A stretch of DNA of 22,753 bases from positions 1 through 22,753 of the forward strand of contig JADNYJ010000499.1 in assembly GCA_015501075.1 (NCBI GenBank), read 5' to 3'. The translations under genes and the position numbers were made by a program. This document shows positions 16,164-22,753 of this stretch, piece after piece (position 1 is the first letter of the stretch; every line of letters begins with the position of its first letter). The DNA comes from Gymnopilus junonius (taxonomy: Eukaryota > Basidiomycota > Agaricomycetes > Agaricales > Galerinaceae). Under the pieces are notes generated by a model that did not search any database, had not been told where the DNA came from, and saw nothing but the letters and a program-made list of their open reading frames with translations.

Positions 16164-19061
16164 TTGACCTCGCTACCACTGTCATTACCGATGACACCAT
16201 CTCAGTGCCCTCGTTTTTGTCCTGACAGCTCTAGATCTCCCGATTCTTGTTCATCGTTGTCAACAGATTCGATTCTCTTGTTATCAAAAACACATATATC
16301 AAGCCCACCGAGAATGTCCTCCAGCAAACTAGCCATGTCCACCCATCCCATCATGTCATGACCACCCTCAATGTCTTCAGGTAAAATCACCCCAAAGGCA
16401 TGTCGTGATTTCCAGACTCAATGTGACAATTTTTGGGTCAATGCCAAATCTCCCATTGATGAGGCTTCCAAGGTTACCCGCATACTCGGTTGTTTTGAGG
16501 ATGACCTCGTTAGCGACTGGGTTTCGATCTGACGAGATTATCTTGTAACCCTATCATTCTCTGAGTTCATGGAAGCCTTTCAAGAATGCTGGTTACCGCT
16601 CAATTGGAAAGACGATGTAAAAACCCAGATCCTGTCTGCTCATCTTGACTTCACTAAGGAACACTTTGAAAACTGGGCTTCACAAGTTCAATCCCTGAAT
16701 GTTTCTCTTCATGGAACCGACGCCCACATGGATGAAGCATGTATGCATTCCCAACTTGAGGCTGGAATTGATGAGGACTTGCATATCTCTGCTCGAACTG
16801 CCAAGGCTCAGGATGTCACTGATCTGCAGCAATGGATATCAAAACTCTCCGATCTTGACTCTCTTCGTCATTGTGATCATAAGCAGATGGTGGATGCCAT
16901 TGAGGAAATGGTGGCTCATTCGAACAAGCGGCCTGCTTTTTCCTCCTCCTCTCATTACGGAAACACTGGTCATTCTAGTAACTTGACTTCCAGTTCTTTT
17001 TCCAATGCTACGTCTTCTGGTTACTCTTTTCCTCCGGCATTGAAACCGGATGAGCATCTTGTCCTCGATGCTTCTGAAGGCTGCTACAAGTGCCGAAAAC
17101 CTTTCGCTGATCATATGGGAAGGAATTGCAATGCAAACCCTCCTGCTCATAAAGGATACAAGGAACTGACAAGACAGGATTTTGAATGCCTCTGCCCCAA
17201 GAATTGGCAACCAAAATCTCAGAAAGCCAGTGCGGCATACACTGCTCTGTTTGGAACTGCGCCACCTACTTCCTCCACTATCGCTTCTATTGCCACACCT
17301 GCTACTTCTCTGTTACCCATTGAATCAGGCCATGATTTTGTGGCTACAATGTTCCCTTCCGGCACTGCAAATGTGCCTTCTGATGGTGAATTCTCTGGTA
17401 CCTCTGACAGCAGCTTCGGTTCTGTGAGTCGTCCACCACTGAAAGTCAAACACTTCATGTGGAATTGTCTAATTGATCCTGGTACAGATGATTTTCCCAT
17501 GAAGGTCCCCTTGTTGATTGACTGTGGGGCTCACATGGTTTGTATTAGCCCGCAAACAGTTAAACGACTTGGGTTAATGCCCTTGCTGTTGCCTGATGGT
17601 CCTGAAGAAGTTGAAGTTGCTATCAGTCGTACAAAGAAGGAAACCCTGTCTCTATCTCATTATGTTGAGCTGCGTCCCCGATCCACTGATTCCCGTTTTG
17701 TTTCTAAGCCCATTTGGGCTGTTATCGCTCCAGGTCTCTGCATGCCAATCATTTTTGGACTACCATTCCTTGTTGTTAATAAGATCGAATCAAATTATGC
17801 TCATCGAAAATGTATCGTTAAACAGAATGGTTTGAAATATAACCTTTTGGAACCAGTGACTGCCCCTCCCCCTCCTCTGCAGCCTCGCCTGAAAGAACAG
17901 TTACTCCAGAACAAAGCTACTAAGGCTGAAGTTCTTCGTGAGCTGTTGTCCGTCTATCCAAAGAAATGGCAAGCACGCTTGCAACCCCTCGAGCTCTTGA
18001 AACCTCTGAATTTCATTTCTTCTATCTTGAACCGCATTGATTCACTTGAACTGGAATCAAAAATGAAAGAATACAAACATGAACTGCATTCTGAATATTC
18101 AATGATTTTCAAACCCATCCCGCATGTCGATGATCTCCCTCTTGAACCACTTGCATGCATCACTTTGAAAGAAGCTAATCTCATGATTCAAAATCGAAAT
18201 TATGCTTGCCCTCATAAATGGCGAGACCCATTCTATACCCTCCTGAACCAGCACCTCAAAGCCAGATGTATTCGGCCATCCTCAGCTCCTGCAGGCTCTG
18301 GGTGCTTTATCATCCCAAAGGCAGATCCTACAGTACTCCCTCGTTGGGTTAATGATTATCGTCAGCTAAATGCCAACACAGTTATGGACAGTTTCCCTTT
18401 ACCTCGCATTGACAATATCCTCGCAGACTGTGCCAAGGGCAAGATTTGGGCAACAATTGATATGACTAACAGTTTTTTTCAAACACGTCTTCACCCGGAT
18501 GACATGAAATTAATGGCTGTTAACACACCTTGGGGTTTATATGAATGGACCGTTATGCCTATGGGCATCAAGAACGCACCTTCAATTCATCAAAGACGTG
18601 TTACAGCTGCCTTACGGAAATATAGTGGAAAGATCTGTCATGTCTATATGGATGATATCATCATTTGGTCAAACTCAGTAGAAGAGCACAAGCGCAACTT
18701 AGCTCTGATTTTCAAGGCTCTGAAAGAACATAAACTGTTCTGTAATCCAAAGAAGACAAGGTTGTTTTGCAAAGAGATCTCATTCTTGGGCCATCGCATT
18801 TCTGAGAGAGGCATTGAAGCAGATGAGCAGAAAGCCGATCGGATCAAAAAGTGGCCTACCCCAAGTTCTTCTCATGATGTTCGTAGCTTTCTTGGCCTTG
18901 TCCGTTACCTTGCACCCTTCCTCCCAAACCTTGCAAAATTCACCGCTGTCCTTGACGACCTCACAAGGAAAGAGCATGACAAGAAATTTCCCGGTTGGAC
19001 CCAATATCATCAAACTGCTTTTGATTGCATCAACAACTTGCAACATTGCCTGCTTGCCTGA
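16164..19061 (+). pseudogene. gypsy Gag - protease - reverse transcriptase
   Basis: One frame extends from about 16164 (first in-frame ATG at 16191) to a TGA at 19059-19061, interrupted by TGA 16359-16361 and TGA 16530-16532; the part from 16569 is open for 830 codons. Gag (to about residue 170 of that part) carries WLPLNWKDDVKTQIL and ends in a CCHC-like knuckle, C172-x2-C175-x6-H182-x4-C187. The protease motif is LLIDCGAHMV with Asp318; the usual Ser/Thr after the Asp is Cys. RT motifs are intact: Asp631 in TIDMTNSFFQ, then MPMGIKNAPSIHQRRV, and YMDD at residues 693-696 (18645 onward). The terminal TGA comes from a small indel between about 19030 and 19057, because RNase H continues in another frame. 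Reverse transcription would occur in cytoplasmic particles. Confidence 0.9.
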
Positions 19062-19663
19062 CAACTATCGACCCTCTCTTAATGCCCGACCACAAAATTT
19101 TTGTAACCACGGACTGCAGTGATTATGGTTCTGGTGCCATGTTATCCTTTGGCCTTTCCCATGAGAGCTCGAAACCTGTGGCTTACACTCTCAGTCTTTC
19201 AAAGGGCCGAGCTAAACTACCCGGTTCATGAGAAAGAAATGCTGGCAATTGTATGCGCCCTTAAGAAATGGTGAACTGATCTTTTAGGCTATCGTTTTGA
19301 GATCTGGACAGATCATAAGACCCTCGAACATTTTGGCCAGCAACACGACCTTTCTCGCCGACAGATCCATTGGATGGAGTTTCTATCTCACTATGATGCA
19401 ACAATCAACTATATTCCTGGAGAAAAGAATTGTGTGGCGATGCCTTGTCACTCTTCAGAACCCACTATGCAAGGAATTGCATGATATTCAGCTCTTCGGG
19501 CGGCACCATTAGATCCTGCCTTCAATTGGACGATGCAATCCTTCGTGACATTCGATCTGGGTATGCTGAAGACCCTTTACCCACAAGTTGGAATCAGCTG
19601 GTGCTGGAATGCACTCTGTCTGGCATGAAAAAGGCTTCTGGTTCATCAAGGATCACCTGGTGA
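19058..19663 (+). pseudogene. gypsy RNase H and linker to integrase, frameshifted
   Basis: RNase H starts in frame 2 (FVTTDCSDYGSGAMLSFG, about 19099 onward). An apparent extra G in the GGG at 19204-19206 moves it to frame 0 (AELNYPVHEKEMLAIVCALKK), where TGA 19272-19274 interrupts the reading before LLGYRFEIWTDHKTLEHF. A missing base near 19438-19440 moves it back to frame 2 (DALSL...LQLDDAILRDIRSGYAEDPL), and a further break near 19620-19640 leads into integrase. The acidic residues of RNase H (Asp in TTDCSD, Glu in HEKEM, Asp in WTDHK) can be seen, but the chain cannot be made in one piece. Confidence 0.85.
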
Positions 19664-20649
19664 TTCCTGCCATTCCTAGGGTCCATGAAACATTGTTCCA
19701 CCTTGCACATGACTGTCTTGGACATTTTGGAACAGATAAGTCGTATGCAGCCCTTCGAGATTCTTTCTATTGGCCCAATATGCGTCACAACTTAGAGGGA
19801 GCATACATTCCATCTTGTGCTGACTGTCAACGTAACAAGTCCAGCACGTCAAAACCTTTTGGACCTTTACATCCACTTCCTATCCTGGACCAGCATTGTG
19901 ATTCAGTTGCAATTGATTTCATTGGACCTTTACCTTTGGACAATGGTTTTGATGCTTTGGTAACATTCACTGACCATCTTGGTTCAGATATACAGATTGT
20001 GCCAACTTCGACAAAGCTTATGGCAGAAGGGTTAGCCGAGTTATTCTTTGACAAGTGGTATTGTGAAAATGGCTTACCTTCTGATATTGTCTCTGACTGT
20101 GACAAACTTTTTATGTCTTGGTTCTGGAAAGCGTTGCACAAACTAACAGGCATTAAGTTGAAAATGTCAACGAGCTACCATCCGGAAAGTGATGGATCCA
20201 GCAAAAGGACTAACAAAACAGTTATCCAATGCATTCGCTTTGCTGTCAAGCGTGATCAACGTGGATGGGTCCGATCAATCCCAAAAATTCGATTCAATAT
20301 AATGAACACAAAGAATCGATCAACGGGCTTCTCTCCTTTCCAACTTCGCTTTGGGTGCTCCCCTCGTATTTTACCCCCCTTTATGCAAACCCGGGACCAG
20401 ACCCCAGACGTCCTAGCTGCTGGGAGTATTATTGAGTGAATGCAACCTCTGGTTCTAGAGGCTCAAGATAACTTGATAAGTGCTAAAGTGACCCAAGCAT
20501 ATCATGCTAACAAAAAACGGCGCTTAGATTTCCCTTTCACGATTGGGGATCGTGTGGTTCTGTCCATGGAAAATTGCCAGCATCAATACAAGGCTCATGA
20601 CACGATGCATGTGGCGAAGTTTATTCCTCGTTACTCTGGATTTGCCTAA
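19588..20649 (+). pseudogene. gypsy integrase, catalytic Glu replaced by Lys
   Basis: Frame 1. The zinc-binding HHCC module is H41-x4-H46 (HDCLGHFG) and C77-x2-C80 (CADC). The core has Asp110 (VAIDFIGPL) and Asp170 (IVSDCDKLF). The residue exactly 35 positions further, where DD(35)E needs Glu, is Lys206 (AAA at 20203-20205, in ESDGSSKRTNK). Arg, usual after Asp170, is Cys171. TGA 20437-20439 then interrupts the frame, which continues with MQPLVLEAQDNLISAKV and FPFTIGDRVVLS (GPY/F-type C-terminal region) to about 20635. There a small deletion joins IPRY to a different frame. The enzyme would insert cDNA into the genome; this copy cannot. Confidence 0.88.
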
Positions 20650-20959
20650 CTCGACTAATATCTTCCCTGTTTTCCATACTTCAGAAGTCCTTCCCTTCAA
20701 GGAGAACAATGATGAGTTATTTCCCTCTCGTGCTCTCAACCCACCAGCACCTGTGGTCATTAACAGTGAGGAAGAGTACTTTATTGACAAAATCATAGAT
20801 GAATGAATGAATCAGAGAACTCACAAAACCGAATACCTGGTCCGTTGGCATGGCGAAGGCCCAGAAGGCGATACTTGGTTACCTTGTTTGGAACTCGAAG
20901 ACTGCGAAGCCCTAGAGATCTGGCTGGTGAGGATGAATTCTACTTCTGATGCTGTTTAG
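20633..20959 (+). pseudogene. gypsy integrase C-terminus with chromodomain
   Basis: Frame 2: VTLDLPNSTNIFPVFHTSEV, ALNPPAPVVINSEEEYFIDK, then TGA 20804-20806, then THKTEYLVRWHGEGPEGDTW and LPCLELEDCEALEIWLVR, ending with TAG 20957-20959. The EYLVRW..G....TW.P...L..C pattern is a chromodomain, which defines chromoviruses and is known to steer integration toward particular chromatin. Only the TGA separates it from the preceding segment. Confidence 0.85.
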
Positions 20960-21096
20960 TGTAGTTTCTCCCTGCCAGCTGGTAGCTTTTTCCCATTGGG
21001 TTTTTTAATGCACCCACACTGCACACTGTTTGCCCCCCCCCAGTTTAATTGCTTTTATATATCTTGTTTCTCCTAGGCACAATTTTTTTCGATAGC

Positions 21097-21105
21097 GGGG
21101 GAGGG
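21097..21105 (+). other. polypurine tract of the gypsy element
   Basis: GGGGGAGGG directly before the TGTAAG of the 3' LTR, the position where plus-strand priming takes place. Confidence 0.75.
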
Positions 21106-21295
21106 TGTAAGCATGCTCACACTTCGTACTCACATAACTTGTCACAATGGACACTAGTAACAGTAACATTCCCTTTCTTCTGGTTACCACCATCATCTCA
21201 TATCTCTTAGACTGTCTACTATATCCAATAGATACCTCATTCCTATTCTCTCGTTGGATCAGTCTTCAGTGTTGATGACCTTGCATCGCCTTACA
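21106..21295 (+). repeat. 3' LTR of the gypsy element
   Basis: 190 bp with the same ends as the 5' LTR. Compared with it, there are three single-base deletions and about seven substitutions; several are C/T or G/A changes at CpG sites (CCGG/CTGG, CTCG/CTCA, TCGCG/TTGCA, TTG/TCG). Confidence 0.93.
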
Positions 21296-21299
21296 TACA

Positions 21300-21614
21300 T
21301 GTGACACATGTGACCCATCATGCATCATGGGACCTGGGTCACAACCAAGGGGGTCCCACCAGTAAAGTCCAAGAAAACCAACTACCCTCAGTTTTTGGGT
21401 GATCAAAACCACCGGGGTCCTGCCACAAACGTGGGGTTCTATGATATATTGGGCAAGCTCTGTTGTGTAGATTTGGTAGAATAGGGAATAATATAATTTG
21501 TTTCTTCTCTCACCATCATCATCGCAATCTTGTTCCCTCTACCCTTCATTCCAGCCTCCAGTGTCTCTGATTTCCTGATGAGATGAATCTACTGCTGACT
21601 GTAATAGGGTTGCA
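21300..21614 (+). repeat. possible Ty1/copia 5' LTR with half-tRNA primer site
   Basis: The segment starts TGTGACACATGTGACCC and ends GGGTTGCA (TG...CA). It has an AT-rich promoter-like stretch (about 21485-21500). Just after the end, TTCCAGGGTAAGAGCC (21617-21632) resembles the complement of the initiator-tRNA anticodon arm, the half-tRNA primer site used by some copia elements. No partner LTR is in the window, and the internal part is cut off by the hAT element. Weakly supported. Confidence 0.3.
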
Positions 21615-21678
21615 ATTTCCAGGGTAAGAGCCATGGAACTAGAAGTGCTCATCATTGAACAATTAATAGTGATCATCC

Positions 21679-21880
21679 CAGGTCACCCGAGGGTACTTTC
21701 AAGACCACCCGTACCCGAACCCTTCAAAAACCCTACCCTTTGCAAAGGGTGGGGTTTTTTCTTGAGTATGGGTAGGGGTACAGATAGGTCCTGGGGGTTT
21801 AAAAAACCTGAGGGGTATAAACAGTGGGTATCATGTTTATTCTGACACAAATGTACAAGTAGATACAAGATAAAAAGTAA
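21679..21880 (-). mobile_element. terminal and subterminal region of the hAT element
   Basis: CAGGTCACCCGAGGGTACTT at 21679 is a plausible terminal sequence (hAT ends often start CAGGG-like). From there to about 21820 the DNA is full of TACCC/GGGTA words in both orientations (CACCCGTACCC, ACCCTACCC, GGGTAGGGGTA, GGGGTATAAA). It lies just 3' of the hAT stop codon, where subterminal transposase-binding repeats are expected. The 8 bp outside (GATCATCC) would be the target duplication, but the other end is outside the window. Confidence 0.5.
21726..21759. repeat. 34-bp near-perfect palindrome in the hAT end
   Basis: Two 17-bp arms, AAAAACCCTACCCTTTG and CAAAGGGTGGGGTTTTT, meet without a loop and differ at one position (T opposite G). 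Confidence 0.8.
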
Positions 21881-22508
21881 TTATACCCTATGGATAACAT
21901 CCCAGTCAGCAGCAAGCTCTTCCTCCTCATAAATGTCTGGCCCTAATGCAGCCTTGATGTCACTATCCTTGATCAACCTGAGCATGCTCCAAGTGCCGAC
22001 ACACATGGGGGCATGGGTGGATTGGACATTGAGACAATTATGGATGTGAGGGAGGATGAGTCGGCCTTGACTGAAGGTGCGCTCAACATCGAGAGTTGTT
22101 GCTAGTGATATTGAGTTAGTGATTGAATGATTCATGGATTGTATGCACTTACCTGGAATAGACAAGTAGTCACATGCCATGTGAGACAGACAAGGGAAGT
22201 TCACCTGCCTATCATACCATGACATCAATGCATCCTTCACATCCTCGACATCAGTTGAGAGGTATCAATCAAGCTCGTCATGAAGAGCTGAGGTTGGCAC
22301 CAGGTTGGGCAGATCATTGAAGATGTTCTGTGACTTCAACTGAGAGTCCTATGAAATAAAGATTAGTACAAGTGGGAATACAATTTAAAACATGTACCAC
22401 TTCACCCTCATCAACCTCCATAGCATCAGCATTACCAGAAACGTCTTGAGATTTGTAAGACCAGTGAAATGCTAGTTCTTGCTTAAGGTGAACATAAGAG
22501 TAGAGCTC
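21881..22508 (-). pseudogene. hAT transposase, C-terminal part with dimerisation domain
   Basis: Minus strand, three exons by splice signals. Exon a (22508-22398) encodes HLKQELAFHWSYKSQDV and ADAMEVDEGEV. An intron at 22349-22397 (GTACAT, branch-like TACTAAT, CATAG) is in phase. Exon b (22348-22153) encodes SQNIFNDLPNLVPTSALHDE, TGA 22265-22267, then YLSTDVEDVKDALMSWYD and LSHMACDYLSIP. A 51-nt intron (22102-22152, GTAAGT...CACTAG) is divisible by three and so stays open if unspliced. Exon c (22101-21881) encodes TTLDVERTFSQGRLILPH and MCVGTWSML. The W-YD..LSHMA.DYLSIP..T..DVER.FSQGR pattern is the hAT C-terminal dimerisation region. A TAA at 22509-22511 closes the frame upstream. The catalytic core lies outside the window or is lost. 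The single TGA makes this copy nonfunctional. Confidence 0.82.
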
Positions 22509-22512
22509 TTAG

Positions 22513-22753
22513 TTTAGTGTGCTAGTTATCATCCTACAACAACAACAACACACTCTACTTCAAACTCAACTCCTGTCTTCGCAAACATCTCTATTGAGAC
22601 AAGCTCTAGGTAAAGTTGTTTGAGGCTTGGATAGATTTTAAGATCTTAGTAACTTGGTAGTCTTTTGGTTGGCTTTTAACCAGGGTGCTTTGATTTAACT
22701 GTCCACACTAAACACAGTAGAGTATCTTAGCAAGTTCTGACCCTTTTATGAAA
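22513..22753. other. unassigned sequence to the window edge
   Basis: Contains a (CAA)n-like run (CAACAACAACAACACA, about 22539-22553) and no frame that continues the hAT gene. It may be an intron, an insertion in the hAT element, or its flank. Confidence 0.3.

Larger units (their letters stand above)
15627..21295 (+). mobile_element. Ty3/gypsy LTR retrotransposon (chromovirus), full length but defective
   Basis: Two LTRs (15627-15819 and 21106-21295) with TGTAAG...CTTACA ends enclose gag, protease, RT, RNase H, integrase and a chromodomain in the chromovirus order. A purine tract (21097-21105) abuts the 3' LTR. I could not recognise a tRNA primer-binding site directly after the 5' LTR (CTTTTTTTTGAATAGCC). 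The coding region carries five TGA stops outside frameshifted stretches and at least five frame breaks, and the integrase lacks its catalytic Glu. Flanking 5-mers (GCAGG on the left, TACAT on the right) differ, so there is no target duplication. The left flank is the pogo transposase gene; the right flank is unrelated. Confidence 0.92.

Noticed and set aside
16839..17210. Minus-strand open frames across gag
   Set aside because: They are antisense to the well-supported Gag-Pol frame and have no recognisable domain.
15627..21295. An active, autonomous retrotransposon
   Set aside because: Five TGA stops, at least five frame breaks and loss of the integrase catalytic Glu rule out autonomous activity, despite an intact YMDD motif.

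Overview
The window looks like a transposon-dense, gene-poor stretch of a filamentous fungal genome, most likely an Agaricomycete (ectomycorrhizal Boletales-type genomes carry similar combinations, but this is inference from recall). The evidence is eukaryotic: short 46-63 nt GT...AG introns interrupt most of the coding remnants, and the recognisable families are fungal KDZ, pogo/CENP-B-like, hAT, Ty3/gypsy chromovirus and a Tad-like LINE. I found no intact host housekeeping gene. Almost every coding region is broken by in-frame stops or frameshifts.

Layout. 1-2017: the C-terminal tail of an unrecognised protein, then a degenerate multi-exon gene of unknown function. 2327-3593: a broken gene with a Zn2Cys6-like cysteine cluster, a charged helical segment and basic nuclear-localisation-like motifs. 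3839-5785 (minus): a degenerate multi-exon gene of unknown function. 6446-8209 (plus, divergent from the previous gene): N-terminal and early catalytic parts of a KDZ transposase with its CxC2-type cysteine cluster, split by AT-rich DNA. 8630-10235: short AGAAACTTTC-type repeats holding a 1.14-kb internal LINE fragment (RT C-terminus plus RNase H, minus strand). 10495-14200: non-coding repeats: nested inverted-repeat DNA elements, a possible LTR, a tRNA-derived SINE and a 78-nt hairpin. 14205-15626 (minus): a pogo/DDE transposase cut off at its 5' side by the next element. 15627-21295: a full-length but dead Ty3/gypsy chromovirus with 193/190-bp LTRs and the order gag-PR-RT-RNaseH-IN-chromodomain. 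21300-21614: a possible copia LTR. 21679-22753 (minus): the 3' half of a hAT transposase and the element's terminal repeat region.

How it fits together. These genes form a nested pile of mobile elements rather than a pathway. A unifying feature is the kind of decay. Sixteen in-frame premature stops that are not explained by a preceding frameshift are all TGA, in seven unrelated coding regions. Two lost catalytic residues (integrase Glu to Lys, LINE RNase H Asp to Asn) both fit G-to-A changes after a C, and most LTR-LTR substitutions lie at CpG sites. Together this suggests methyl-CpG deamination (a RIP/MIP-like or simple methylation-decay process) acting on repeats. The most unusual structures are the LINE fragment bounded by an exact 13-bp direct repeat, the nested inverted-repeat element at 10.5-12.2 kb, the SINE-like unit, and the possible co-mobile KDZ cassette with two companion genes.
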